Source: Spirochaetota bacterium (GTDB lineage: Bacteria; Spirochaetota; Spirochaetia; Treponematales; Breznakiellaceae). Taken from it: 34,606 nucleotides of DNA. Within the stretch, counting starts at the first letter, position 1; each line of letters begins with the position of its first letter. The stretch lies in contig WRKI01000349.1 in assembly GCA_009778155.1 (NCBI GenBank), forward strand, positions 1-34,606, read 5' to 3'. The position numbers and the translations under genes were made by a program. Positions 7,529 through 16,207 of this stretch are shown piece by piece. A model generated the notes under the pieces. That model worked only from the letters and a program-made list of their open reading frames with translations, was not told where the DNA came from and ran no database searches.

Positions 7529-8830
7529 TCAGATAATAATATTCTGCTTTTTTGCCGAAAAAGTCAACTCGTCCCGGAACTTAGGATGGGCGATTGCGAT
7601 CAATGCCTTTGTGCGCTGGCTTAACGTGTGCCCGCGAAGTTTTGCGATCCCGTATTCCGTTACGACATGATCCACTTCGTTTTTCAGCGTTGTTACAATG
7701 GAGCCGGGAAGCAGCGTAGGGACGATTTTGCTTACAGTGCCGTTTTTGGAAGTGGATTCAAAAGCGATAAAACTCTTGCCCCCCTTTGATTCAAAAGCGC
7801 CGCGCACATAGTCAACCTGCCCGCCGGAGCCGGAAACGTGCCGGGTTCCTACGGATTCCGCGCTAACCTGGCCGAAGAAGTCCACCTCCACCGCCGAATT
7901 CACCGAGACAAAGTTAGGGTGCTGGGAAATTATCGCAGGATTGTTGACATAATCCACAGGCAGCATGAGTACTGCCGGATTGTCGTCAATGTAATCGTAT
8001 ATACGCCGCGAGCCTAGAGCGAAGGTTGCGACAGTGCGCCCGGTATGTATTGGCTTTTCGCTGTTAGTAACAGCGCCGCATTCCAAAAGATCGATCATCC
8101 CCTCCGTCATCATTTCCGTATGTATGCCGAGATTGTTTTTTTCGCGTAACGATTTCGCCACGGCGTTGGGAATTGCCCCGATGCCAAGCTGCAAGGTTGC
8201 GCCGTTAGGTATTTCCGCCGCGATCAAGCTCCCGATTTTCGAGCTGGCCTCGTCCATTTCCACTTTGGGCAGTTCGACAAGCAGCGCGTTGTGTTCGCAA
8301 AAAGCCGTAACTTGCGAAATATGTACGACAGGCCCGGAAAGAGCGCGCGGCATTGCCGTGTTTACCTCAAGATATATGCGCTTCGCTTTCGCCATCATCG
8401 CGACACTAAGAGATGCGCTGCAGCCAGTGCTGAAGTAGCCGTGTTTGTCCATAGGCGAAACTACCGCGTAGTATGCGTCAATGTCCACATAGTCGGTAAT
8501 AAGACCGGGGCCGTCGCGGTAATGTGTCGGCATTATGTCAGCGGCGCTTTTGGCGACAGCCGCCCGCCCGGCCGCGCCGGAGAAATAAGTTATCCCGTTG
8601 ATTTTGCCGAAAAGGTCTTCCTGATAACAAGGCAAGGGGAATAAGTCCAAAAATGCGTGTATCGTAACATTTTGTATGTCCCCGGCCCGTGCGCGATCTC
8701 CAAGGGCTTTGTATATTCCCTGCGGCGCGGCCAGGGCAGTATCGGCGGCGCAGGCCCAGCCGGGCTGTATCTCGCCGGCGATTTGCTGTGTCGTGCGTAA
8801 TTTTTCTTTGTACAGGGCTTGAAAGTTCAA
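7529..8830 (-). CDS. Acetyl-CoA hydrolase/transferase family CoA-transferase (4-hydroxybutyrate CoA-transferase-like)
   Basis: A 433-residue class I CoA-transferase of the Cat1/Cat2/AbfT type. The HTEMMTEGMIDLLECGAVT segment carries the glutamate that forms the glutamyl-CoA thioester intermediate, preceded by the GIGAIPNAVA nucleotide-loop and followed by the PVDYVNNP and AESVGTRHVSGSGGQVDYVRG landmarks. The track start at 8902 is rejected: AGGAGG at ~8836-8841 points to TTG 8830 (protein start MNFQALY), which gives the usual family length. In the operon it can move CoA between acetyl-CoA, acetoacetate and the acyl group released by the BKACE enzymes. A hairpin lies in the leader toward the preceding gene. 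Confidence 0.85.
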   Translation of the reverse strand: MNFQALYKEKLRTTQQIAGEIQPGWACAADTALAAPQGIYKALGDRARAGDIQNVTIHAFLDLFPLPCYQEDLFGKINGITYFSGAAGRAAVAKSAADIMPTHYRDGPGLITDYVDIDAYYAVVSPMDKHGYFSTGCSASLSVAMMAKAKRIYLEVNTAMPRALSGPVVHISQVTAFCEHNALLVELPKVEMDEASSKIGSLIAAEIPNGATLQLGIGAIPNAVAKSLREKNNLGIHTEMMTEGMIDLLECGAVTNSEKPIHTGRTVATFALGSRRIYDYIDDNPAVLMLPVDYVNNPAIISQHPNFVSVNSAVEVDFFGQVSAESVGTRHVSGSGGQVDYVRGAFESKGGKSFIAFESTSKNGTVSKIVPTLLPGSIVTTLKNEVDHVVTEYGIAKLRGHTLSQRTKALIAIAHPKFRDELTFSAKKQNIII

Positions 8831-8866
8831 AATAACCTCCTTTTTTTCCAGATATTTGATAGGAAT

Positions 8867-8896
8867 CCGCCGGCTAGCTTGCTGCCACCGGCGGAC
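8867..8896 (-). promoter_or_regulatory. Intergenic hairpin before the CoA-transferase gene
   Basis: TCCGCCGG and CCGGCGGA form a perfect 8-bp GC-rich stem with a 14-base loop in the 88-base gap between the dehydrogenase stop and the CoA-transferase start. There is no U-tract, so mRNA processing or stabilisation is likelier than termination. Confidence 0.4.
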
Positions 8897-8918
8897 TCCC
8901 AAAGCGAATTAATCCCTC

Positions 8919-9980
8919 TTAATCGTTGTAACCCAAATAGTCGCTCTTAAAGTCGAACATACTGTCCTCGAAAAGTTTGACATTATCCATCGAGTATTTT
9001 AGCTCGCCGTTTTCTATGCGCGTAACTATATCTACAACTTTGTCGCAGAAGGGTGTTTCAAAACCATGCTTGTCCCCGGTCGCGCTGACATGGCCGTTGA
9101 TCATGCGGACTTCTGTTTTAAGCCCTTTTTCCAAGTCTTGCAACATACTAGCTTTGCCGCTGCGTGCGATGCCGTAAATCTCCAGAAAGGTTTTTTCTGA
9201 CTTTTCAAAACTGGCCTTGTCATTAAAGGCGAACACGTTCAAGTCCCACTTGCCGTTATACACCGGCATTGTAAGACCGTCGGCATTGCAGCCCTTTAAC
9301 ACTTCCCGGGCGATGTGGCAGGCGCAGGCGCGCGTAAGCGGATTGTGCATAACCTCGCCAAAGGTGATGCCGCAAACCGCGCTCATGCCGCTGCCGCAAG
9401 AGTTTAAAACAAGTTTCGCCCAACGCGACGGCATAAAGTTGTCGCTTACTTTGGAAGGCCAGCCCATGTGTTCCAACACTTCGCGCACTTTTTGTGTGCG
9501 CTCTGTTACTGGGCCTTCAAACTCGCCTATCTCGAACATATAGGGTGTTTTTGTTAAATCTTGCGTCAACTCCGAAATGCCCGGGCTAACATAAGTCGCG
9601 CCCCAGTTCGAGGTTCCGCCCATCGTCCTTTTCGCGCCGACATAGCCGGCCACCGCTGGTTCCGGGATGCCGTTTTGCAAAGTGCAGACAATGCTGTTTT
9701 CGCCAAGGTGCTTCATAAGATTTTTGAACACAGCTTCATTGGCGGTTTGTTTTGTCAATACGAACACAAGATCGTAAATCCCGTCCATTTCCTCTGGAAG
9801 CCGGGCATCAACCGGGACTGTAAAGTCCACCGTGCCGATAATTTTTGCGCCGCCGGCTTTCATAGCGTCAACATGAGCTTTGTTTGCATCTACCATTTCG
9901 ACAGGATGCCCGTTTTTTGCCATGAATGCGCCCAAAATAGTGCCCATAGCTCCGCAACCTACAATTGCAATTTTTTTCAT
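8919..9980 (-). CDS. Ketopantoate reductase (ApbA/PanE) family 2-hydroxyacid/ketoacid dehydrogenase
   Basis: A 353-residue NAD(P)-dependent oxidoreductase. The N-terminal Rossmann fold shows GCGAMGTILGA (residues 8-18). The C-terminal helical domain has SRWAKLVLNSCGSGMSA, holding the lysine and asparagine that serve catalysis in PanE. It is about 50 residues longer than classical PanE, so pantoate synthesis is not the best guess. AGGAGG lies 8 bases from ATG 9980. Set in a beta-keto-acid catabolic operon, it more likely oxidises or reduces a hydroxy/keto acid of that pathway. The substrate is unknown. Confidence 0.8.
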   Translation of the reverse strand: MKKIAIVGCGAMGTILGAFMAKNGHPVEMVDANKAHVDAMKAGGAKIIGTVDFTVPVDARLPEEMDGIYDLVFVLTKQTANEAVFKNLMKHLGENSIVCTLQNGIPEPAVAGYVGAKRTMGGTSNWGATYVSPGISELTQDLTKTPYMFEIGEFEGPVTERTQKVREVLEHMGWPSKVSDNFMPSRWAKLVLNSCGSGMSAVCGITFGEVMHNPLTRACACHIAREVLKGCNADGLTMPVYNGKWDLNVFAFNDKASFEKSEKTFLEIYGIARSGKASMLQDLEKGLKTEVRMINGHVSATGDKHGFETPFCDKVVDIVTRIENGELKYSMDNVKLFEDSMFDFKSDYLGYND

Positions 9981-10045
9981 TTTGATTTCCTCCTAATTCG
10001 ATTTTATAACTTATCCAGCAACTAATCAAGTTGCCGAATAGTTAC

Positions 10046-11206
10046 TCACTCTATCTCGATTATTCCGGCAGCACCCATGCCGCCGCCAATACACATTGTT
10101 ATCATCGCGTAACGTCCGCCTGTTCGTATAAGTTGCGACAATGCCTTGCAGATAAGCACTGAACCTGTCGCGCCCATAGGATGGCCAAGGGCGATTGCCC
10201 CGCCGTTGGGGTTTGTTTTTTCCGGCGGCAGGTTTAAGTCCCGAATGCAGGCAATGGCTTGGGAAGCAAAGGCTTCGTTCAGTTCGATAACGTCCATGCT
10301 TTCAAGCGTTAGCCCGGTTTTTTTCAGCACTTTCGGCACTGCGTAAATCGGCCCTAACCCCATGACCTCCGGCGCAAGGCCTGCAACTGAAAACGACACG
10401 AAGCGGGCTATGGGGGCAATGCCTAGGCTCTGCGCTTTTTCGCGGGACATTAACACGACAAAACTTGCCCCGTCGGTCATTTGCGAGGATGTCGCTGCTG
10501 TAAGAAGCCCGTCTTCCTTAAAACAGGGCTTCAGTTCAGCTAACGCCTGCAAGTTTGTGCCGGCGCGCACGCCTTCGTCGCCGGCCAGCTTGATAACGCC
10601 GCCTTGAGTTTTCACTTCGACAGGGATAATCTCATCAGTAAATTTTCCCGCGTCTTTTGCAGAGGCGGCTCTTTTATGGCTCTCTACGGCAAAAACTTCC
10701 ATTTCGTGGCGCGTTATCGCGTAACGTTCCGCGACAAGCTCTCCGGTAAGTCCCATCGCCATGTAAGAAGCCGGGGCCTGTTCGATTAAGGCCTTGTACT
10801 GGTATTCTGCCGCAAGCTCCATGTTGATGTTTGTCATCATCTCGATGCCGCCCGCTACTACGACATCCATTTCCCCGGCAGAAATCGCATTAGCCGCAGT
10901 GGCAACCGACTGAAGCCCGGAAGAACAAAAGCGGTTCACGATATGCGCAGGTACGGAATCGGGAAGGCCGGCCCTTTGCGAAATAAGTCGTGCGGCATTC
11001 CAGCCCAAGTATCTTTCCGGCTGGGCGCAGCCGACTATGACATCGTCTATTTCTGCCCGATCAAGTTTGGGGACTTTGTCCAAAATGCCGCGTAACGCCT
11101 GCGCTCCGTATTCTACCGGGTGGGTTTCGGCAAAGCTGCCTTTGTTTGCCCTTGCCAATGCGGTTCTGCCAAATGCGACTAACACGGGTTCTCTGTTTTT
11201 TGTCAT
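10046..11206 (-). CDS. Thiolase (acetyl-CoA C-acyltransferase)
   Basis: A 386-residue thiolase with all catalytic parts: nucleophile Cys94 in NRFCSSGLQS, the NEAFASQA motif, the base histidine in NPNGGAIALGHPMGATG, and the second cysteine in MCIGGGMGAAG. It would split acetoacetyl-CoA, or a longer 3-ketoacyl-CoA, into acetyl-CoA plus an acyl-CoA. AGAGGA overlaps the preceding BKACE stop and the gap is 9 bases, so translation is coupled. It supplies the last step for the acetoacetate that BKACE reactions release, after CoA activation. Confidence 0.9.
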   Translation of the reverse strand: MTKNREPVLVAFGRTALARANKGSFAETHPVEYGAQALRGILDKVPKLDRAEIDDVIVGCAQPERYLGWNAARLISQRAGLPDSVPAHIVNRFCSSGLQSVATAANAISAGEMDVVVAGGIEMMTNINMELAAEYQYKALIEQAPASYMAMGLTGELVAERYAITRHEMEVFAVESHKRAASAKDAGKFTDEIIPVEVKTQGGVIKLAGDEGVRAGTNLQALAELKPCFKEDGLLTAATSSQMTDGASFVVLMSREKAQSLGIAPIARFVSFSVAGLAPEVMGLGPIYAVPKVLKKTGLTLESMDVIELNEAFASQAIACIRDLNLPPEKTNPNGGAIALGHPMGATGSVLICKALSQLIRTGGRYAMITMCIGGGMGAAGIIEIE

Positions 11207-11215
11207 AGCAATCCT

Positions 11216-12061
11216 CTAACGTACAAGCGGCTTCAAGCCTATAATTTGGCGGGCTTCTGCCGGCGTTGCGGGTTCTTTGCCGAACTCTTTTACTATGCGC
11301 ACAGCCCTTTCTACCAGCATCGTGTTTGTGGCCTTTACGCCTTTGGAGTAATACACATTGTCTTCCAAGCCGACACGGATTCCGTGCGCCCCAAGCGCCA
11401 AAGCCGCGTACATGATAGGCAGGTGGTCTTTGCCAATGCCGAAGGCAGACCATATCGAACCTTCCGGGATGTGTTTCACCAAATGCGTAAGACATTCGAC
11501 AGTGGCTGGCGCGCCGCCTAACACGCCAAGCACAACCTGGCAGAATATCGGCGTTTTGATAAAGCCCTGCTGTATGTAATAGTTTGTGTTGGTAATCATA
11601 CCCATATCAAAAAGCTCGACTTCGGCTTTTACTTCGTTATCCAGATAACACTGCGCCAACTCTTCCAAAAACTTAGGGCTGTTTTCAAAAACATTCGTAC
11701 AACCCCAGTTCATAGTGCCGGCATCGTAAGAACCAAGTTCTATATCCGGGATTGTTTTGAAATGCTCCATGCGCTGGTGGTTTTCCAGCTTTTTTACCGA
11801 GCCTGATGACGTGCAGCAGATTACTACATCGCAGTCTTTGTGCGCGCGCAGAAGTTCCACGCTTTTTTTGAAACGTCCTACATCCATTGTGCCCTTGCCT
11901 TCGTCGTCCCTCATGTGAAGATGCACGATTGAGGCTCCGGCCTTCCAGCACTTGTAGGCATCTTCTGCGATTTCTTCCGGTGTCATAGGAATATGCTCGG
12001 AAATGTCTTTTGGTGTTACGGCTCCTGTTAGTGCCGCTATTATCATCGTTTTGTCTTTCAT
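11216..12061 (-). CDS. Beta-keto acid cleavage enzyme, BKACE family (BKACE-1)
   Basis: A 281-residue DUF849/BKACE protein, a Zn-dependent TIM barrel that condenses a beta-keto acid with acetyl-CoA to give acetoacetate and an acyl-CoA. The Zn pair HLH sits at ~48-50 in SIVHLHMRDD. The IRVGLEDNVYYSKG segment carries the third Zn ligand Glu and the catalytic Arg. GSYDAGTMNWG lies between them. AGGAG precedes ATG 12061. Kce of lysine fermentation is the reference member, but no lysine-pathway genes (kamA, kamDE, kdd, kal) are present, so another keto acid is expected. It shares the fold and motifs with BKACE-2 but is clearly divergent. Confidence 0.88.
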   Translation of the reverse strand: MKDKTMIIAALTGAVTPKDISEHIPMTPEEIAEDAYKCWKAGASIVHLHMRDDEGKGTMDVGRFKKSVELLRAHKDCDVVICCTSSGSVKKLENHQRMEHFKTIPDIELGSYDAGTMNWGCTNVFENSPKFLEELAQCYLDNEVKAEVELFDMGMITNTNYYIQQGFIKTPIFCQVVLGVLGGAPATVECLTHLVKHIPEGSIWSAFGIGKDHLPIMYAALALGAHGIRVGLEDNVYYSKGVKATNTMLVERAVRIVKEFGKEPATPAEARQIIGLKPLVR

Positions 12062-12094
12062 ACTTGCTCCTGTTTGTAATTTTTTGCGACGGCC

Positions 12095-12835
12095 TTACTT
12101 AAAACCACCGCAAATTTTTATGCACTCGCCGTTGATATAGGCCGCCTCATCGCTTGCTAAAAATATGACTAAGTTTGCAACTTCTTCTGGCTTGCCCAGA
12201 CGCCCGGCGGGATTCCTCTTTAGCAGTTCTTCCATTACATTTGCCGGTACGCTTTTTATCATGTCTGTATCGATAAAGCCGGGAGCTACGCAGTTTGCCG
12301 TAATACCCTTCGGCCCCAACTCCAGTGCTAGAGTAGATGTAAACCCGATAAGCCCGGCCTTGGCGGAAGAATAGTTGACCTGCCCCACGTTCCCAAAGGC
12401 CGAAGTAGATGACAGGGAAATAATGCGCCCCCAGCCTTTTTCCCTCATGCCGGGGATAACTTGCCTTGCACAATAAAAGCTGCCGTTCAAACTTACAAGG
12501 ACTGTTTTGTCAAACTGCTGCGCCGTCATTTTTGCGGCAAAGCTGTCCATCGTTATCCCGGCGTTGTTGATTAAAATATCCACAGGGCCAAAATGCCGCG
12601 TAACGTCGCCAAAGGCTTTTTCCACAGATGCATAATCCCCGACATCGCAGACGGCGACAAAGCTGCGAGACTTTTCCGCATCTAGGGCTTTCTGCGCTTG
12701 CAAAAGCGCATCTTCGTTCAAATCCAAAAGAGCGACACCTTTCGCTTTTTCTTTCAAAAAACGCTGTGCAATGGCGTATCCCAAGCCTTTTGCCGCGCCG
12801 GTAACCGCCACAATTTTACCGCTGAAATCATACAT
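12095..12835 (-). CDS. SDR family oxidoreductase (FabG-like 3-hydroxyacyl/3-hydroxyacid dehydrogenase)
   Basis: A 246-residue classical short-chain dehydrogenase. The cofactor motif TGAAKGLG (13-20), the NNAG motif, the catalytic Ser in SLSSTSAFG, the YSSAK pair and the PGFIDTDM segment are all present. The Asp at the end of the second strand (LLDLNE) suggests a preference for NAD(H). AAGGGA precedes ATG 12835. FabG itself is biosynthetic and NADP-dependent; here, inside a catabolic operon, it most likely oxidises a 3-hydroxy acid or acyl-CoA to the keto form used by the BKACE enzymes or thiolase. Confidence 0.88.
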   Translation of the reverse strand: MYDFSGKIVAVTGAAKGLGYAIAQRFLKEKAKGVALLDLNEDALLQAQKALDAEKSRSFVAVCDVGDYASVEKAFGDVTRHFGPVDILINNAGITMDSFAAKMTAQQFDKTVLVSLNGSFYCARQVIPGMREKGWGRIISLSSTSAFGNVGQVNYSSAKAGLIGFTSTLALELGPKGITANCVAPGFIDTDMIKSVPANVMEELLKRNPAGRLGKPEEVANLVIFLASDEAAYINGECIKICGGFK

Positions 12836-12852
12836 AAGTTTACCATTCCCTT

Positions 12853-12894
12853 AAAAAACACGCCTGCCCGCAAAGCCTCGTGCCCTGCGGACAG
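12853..12894 (-). terminator. Terminator- or attenuator-like hairpin inside the catabolic operon
   Basis: On the minus strand CTGTCCGCA and TGCGGGCAG form a 9-bp stem with one mismatch (12894-12886 / 12872-12864), followed 5 bases later by TTTTTT (12858-12853). It lies in the 68-base gap between the GntP permease and the SDR gene. It may lower expression of the six distal genes relative to the three proximal ones. Confidence 0.45.
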
Positions 12895-12903
12895 ACATTT
12901 ACA

Positions 12904-14211
12904 TCAACCTGCCATTGCTATAACAGCCGCCAGACATATAAGCCCGACAAAGGTAGGTATAACGACAGCACTCCAGAACACATATCTGTAACCGTCCTTG
13001 TGCGACAAGCCAAGATAGGGAAACATTAGAAACAGCCCCGGGGAGTGCGGCAGTGTGTCAAGCGTGCCTGCAAACATTGCCGATATTCTGTGAAGAAGGT
13101 CAAGGTTTGCGCCGGATGCAATAAGATGATCGGCAAGCACCTGCAAGGAAATGTTAAGGCCGCCAGATGAGGAACCGGTTATTCCGGCAAGGATTGACGG
13201 GGCCAAGGCTGCCAGCGCGTATGGCGACATTTCCATTCCCAAAAGCCCTTGAACTATGGTTTGGAATGCCGGCGTGGCCTGTACAATCGCTCCAAAACCG
13301 ACAACCGAAGCAGGGCCTGCTATTGCAGTAATAGCGCCGCCAGAGCCTATGTTTATTATGTTTTTCAAATTCGGTATGCGCTTCCAGTTAAGGATTATCG
13401 CAAGCGTGGATGCAACTAACATAGATATTACCACCAATTGTGCGGCCGGTGTTACAACAGTACGCAGACCTATGATCATAGTTACTACAACAATTAGCGG
13501 TAAAAATGATACTATTGGCGAAGGCAGTTTGTCGCGGTCAACTTTGTATAACTCTTCATTTTGCCCTTCCATGAAACTGAAGGTTTCCCCGCGCTCTCTA
13601 GACTTGCGTTCCTCGTATCGGAAGTAAAAAATCTGAAGGACAAGCATCATTATAGCAGAGATAATGCCAAGCATTGGGGCTGCAGTAAGAGTTGTGCCAA
13701 AAAAACCTGTAGGTACTACGTTGGTCAACTGCGGACTGCCCGGCAGCGACTTCATTGTAAATGTAGCCGAACCGGCGACCAAAGGCCCTATCGCCATGCT
13801 GCGCGGAATGTTGGCTTCTCGAAACAGTATCATAATGATGGGGCGTAACGCGAAAACTACCACGAACAAGCTTACGCCGCCATAAGTGAGTGCTGCCGTT
13901 GTTAGGAACACAATGAGCACAGACCTGTGCTTGCCAAACCAGTCGATAAACTTATAGCCTACCGCCATTGCGGCCCCTGTTTCTTCCATAATTTTTGCAA
14001 AAAGTGCCGATGATGCAAAAATAAGAAAAAAGGCTAAAAAGAACCCTACATAGCCGGTCATGTACGACTGGGCAAAGGCCGGCCATACATCCATGCCGTT
14101 TGTAAGAATTACGACCATGCCCGCAAATAAAGTTAGCGGAAGGGCGTTAAGCCCTTTATACGCGCCGACAACCAGTATTCCAACACCTACTATCAATCCA
14201 AGTATATCCAT
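12904..14211 (-). CDS. GntP family permease
   Basis: A 435-residue membrane protein of the GntP/ion-transporter superfamily, with 11-13 hydrophobic segments. Typical features are the LIVGVGILVVGAYKGLNALP start, TYGGVSLFVVVFALRPI, SATFTMKSLPGSPQLTNVVPT with the family's re-entrant Pro/Gly-rich loop, and the late GITGSSSGGLNISLQ. Members take up gluconate, hydroxybutyrate or other hydroxy acids by proton symport. The track start at 14286 is rejected because AAGGAG lies 7 bases before ATG 14211, which starts MDILGL at the first membrane segment. It is the probable uptake system for the operon's organic-acid substrate. Confidence 0.88.
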   Translation of the reverse strand: MDILGLIVGVGILVVGAYKGLNALPLTLFAGMVVILTNGMDVWPAFAQSYMTGYVGFFLAFFLIFASSALFAKIMEETGAAMAVGYKFIDWFGKHRSVLIVFLTTAALTYGGVSLFVVVFALRPIIMILFREANIPRSMAIGPLVAGSATFTMKSLPGSPQLTNVVPTGFFGTTLTAAPMLGIISAIMMLVLQIFYFRYEERKSRERGETFSFMEGQNEELYKVDRDKLPSPIVSFLPLIVVVTMIIGLRTVVTPAAQLVVISMLVASTLAIILNWKRIPNLKNIINIGSGGAITAIAGPASVVGFGAIVQATPAFQTIVQGLLGMEMSPYALAALAPSILAGITGSSSGGLNISLQVLADHLIASGANLDLLHRISAMFAGTLDTLPHSPGLFLMFPYLGLSHKDGYRYVFWSAVVIPTFVGLICLAAVIAMAG

Positions 14212-14295
14212 TTTCCATCTCCTTGTATTTTTATGCGGCGCACCGGCAAAATTATTCACAAAGATTGCCGGAGCGCCGTTATTCAAAATGAACTG

Positions 14296-16197
14296 TCAAA
14301 TAGCCAAGGCCGCTTCGTAGCCCTGCGATACAGCGTCAAGGGCATCGCCGGGTTCTTTTGCATCGCCTATCACAACGGTATTTTGCAAGCCGGCGGATAA
14401 CGTATCGACTTTGGTTACGCCTGTCGCCAAAACTACGCTGTCCACGGCAATTTCAATGTCGCCTGACGCAGTGGCAGCGACAACACAGCCGTCTTTTATT
14501 TCCTTGACTTTTGTATCCGTCAAGATTTTTACATCGCGCCCCTTTAGCGTGCGAAGCAAATCCCAGCGGGGAGCCATAGCTTCTTCTGCGGCAACCGCGC
14601 CTGTCATTTCTATCAATGTTACAGCCTTTAGCTGGACAGCCAAGTGGCTTGCCGTCTCTGTGCCGGCCTGCCCGCCGCCGATAACGGCCACACGCCCGCC
14701 GACATTGCGCCTGCCCAAAAGCACATCTTCCACAGACATAACATGAGGCAAGTCCGCGCCCGGTATAGGGGGCTTTGCCGGTTTTGCGCCAGTTGCGACA
14801 ATCACTTTGTCGTAACCTTGCAAGTCGCCGGCAGTGGCTTCGCTGTTGTATTTTATGTTTACACCTAATTTTTCCAGCCTTGTCGTTTGCCAGCGTATAA
14901 AAACCGATATTTCGCCCTTGCACGGCGGTATTGCCGCAAGATAAAACTGCCCGCCAGCCCTTTCGGTTTTTTCAAACACCGTAACCTTATGCCCGGCTTC
15001 TGCCGCTGTTATGGCGGCTTGCAGGCCGGACGGCCCCGCGCCAACTACCGCGATGTTTTTCGGGCTTGCCGACTTTTTCACAGCGCCATGTTCCTCTTTG
15101 CCAAGAGCCGGGTTTAACGTGCACTTGATCGGATTGTCGGAAAACAAAACACCCAGGCAGCCGAAATTGCAGCCAATGCACTGGCGAATATCCTCGAAGC
15201 GGCTATCGGAGGCCTTGTTGGGTAACTCGCAGTCCACCAAGGAAGCGCGCGCCATGCCGGCAAAGTCGGCCTTGCCACTGGCGATAATTCCGTTAGCCGT
15301 AACCGGATCGTTTATGCGCCCGACTGTAAGGACGGGAATGTCGTGCGCTTTTTTTATTTGCGCGGCATAGTCGGCAAGCCAGCCATGCGCAGTATATGCC
15401 GACGGGACTACCTTGTCGGCAGAAGCGTAAACGCCGGCAGTGGCGTTTATCATGTCAACGCCGGCTTCTTTTAACAGGCCGATAATGGCCAGCGTGTCTT
15501 CAAAAGTCCGGCCGCCTTCGACAAACTCGTCGCAGGATATTCTAAAACCGAGGATAAAATCATCGCCGCATCTTTTTCGTATTTCTTTTACGATTTCTAT
15601 AGCGAACTTTGCGCGGTTTTTAAAATTACCGCCGTATTCGTCCACGCGTTTGTTGCTGTACGATGACATAAATTGCGCGATAAGATAGCCGTGCGCACCG
15701 TGAACCTCGACACCGTCAAAACCACATTGCTTTGCCCGGTAAGCTGTGTCGCCGAACTGCCTCACTATCTCTTTTATTTCCGTTACGCTAAGTTCCCTTG
15801 GCATACTCGGACTAAAAGGGCAGGGGATGAGCGATGGAGCTACCGGGGCCTGCCCGATTACACCTTCGTTTGTTTGCCGTCCGCAGTGGTAAATCTGTGC
15901 AAGCACTGTCGCGCCGTGGGCTTTGACACGCTTTGCCAACTCCTTGTGCCCTTCCATCTGGGCATCTTCCCAAAGCCCGGCTACAAAGCTAAAACCGCGA
16001 GCCAGGGGGGAGACTGCGTAGTCCTCTGTTATAATGAGTCCCCAGCCGCCCTTGGCCTTGGCTTCGTGGTACGCGATAAAACGTTCTGTCGCATAACCTT
16101 CGCGGGTGCAGTAGTTCGTAACCATTGCGGGAACCGCGCAACGGTTTTTGATTTTTTTGCCCTTCAAAATAAAGGGGCTGAATAATGAATTTTGCAT
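14296..16197 (-). CDS. Fe-S flavin oxidoreductase, old yellow enzyme/2,4-dienoyl-CoA (2-enoate) reductase family
   Basis: A 633-residue three-part enzyme. Residues ~1-350 form an FMN-binding TIM barrel with the family segments VEVHGAHGYLIAQFMS and NKRVDEYGG. The cluster region CIGCNFGCLG...C (~C-x2-C-x3-C-x11-C) binds a 4Fe-4S centre. The C-terminal half has two dinucleotide folds, IAVVGAGPSGLQAA for FAD and VAVIGGGQAGTETA for NAD(P)H. Such enzymes reduce C=C bonds of enoates or enoyl-CoAs in anaerobes. GGAGG precedes ATG 16197, in the tail of the BKACE-2 gene. It implies that an unsaturated intermediate is reduced in the pathway. Exact substrate unknown. Confidence 0.88.
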   Translation of the reverse strand: MQNSLFSPFILKGKKIKNRCAVPAMVTNYCTREGYATERFIAYHEAKAKGGWGLIITEDYAVSPLARGFSFVAGLWEDAQMEGHKELAKRVKAHGATVLAQIYHCGRQTNEGVIGQAPVAPSLIPCPFSPSMPRELSVTEIKEIVRQFGDTAYRAKQCGFDGVEVHGAHGYLIAQFMSSYSNKRVDEYGGNFKNRAKFAIEIVKEIRKRCGDDFILGFRISCDEFVEGGRTFEDTLAIIGLLKEAGVDMINATAGVYASADKVVPSAYTAHGWLADYAAQIKKAHDIPVLTVGRINDPVTANGIIASGKADFAGMARASLVDCELPNKASDSRFEDIRQCIGCNFGCLGVLFSDNPIKCTLNPALGKEEHGAVKKSASPKNIAVVGAGPSGLQAAITAAEAGHKVTVFEKTERAGGQFYLAAIPPCKGEISVFIRWQTTRLEKLGVNIKYNSEATAGDLQGYDKVIVATGAKPAKPPIPGADLPHVMSVEDVLLGRRNVGGRVAVIGGGQAGTETASHLAVQLKAVTLIEMTGAVAAEEAMAPRWDLLRTLKGRDVKILTDTKVKEIKDGCVVAATASGDIEIAVDSVVLATGVTKVDTLSAGLQNTVVIGDAKEPGDALDAVSQGYEAALAI

Positions 16198-16207
16198 TGC
16201 CTGCCTC

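Noticed and set aside
8831-8902. N-terminal extension of the CoA-transferase
   Set aside because: Encoded through an intergenic hairpin; AGGAGG points to TTG 8830 and the shorter form has the usual family length.
11216-12061. Lysine-fermentation Kce (3-keto-5-aminohexanoate cleavage enzyme)
   Set aside because: None of the other lysine-fermentation genes is in the operon; only family-level assignment is justified.
14212-14286. N-terminal extension of the GntP permease
   Set aside because: A good ribosome site directs the start to ATG 14211, at the first membrane segment.
15673-16185. 170-residue plus-strand ORF inside the enoate reductase gene
   Set aside because: Antisense shadow; the minus strand carries all the catalytic motifs of a known enzyme.
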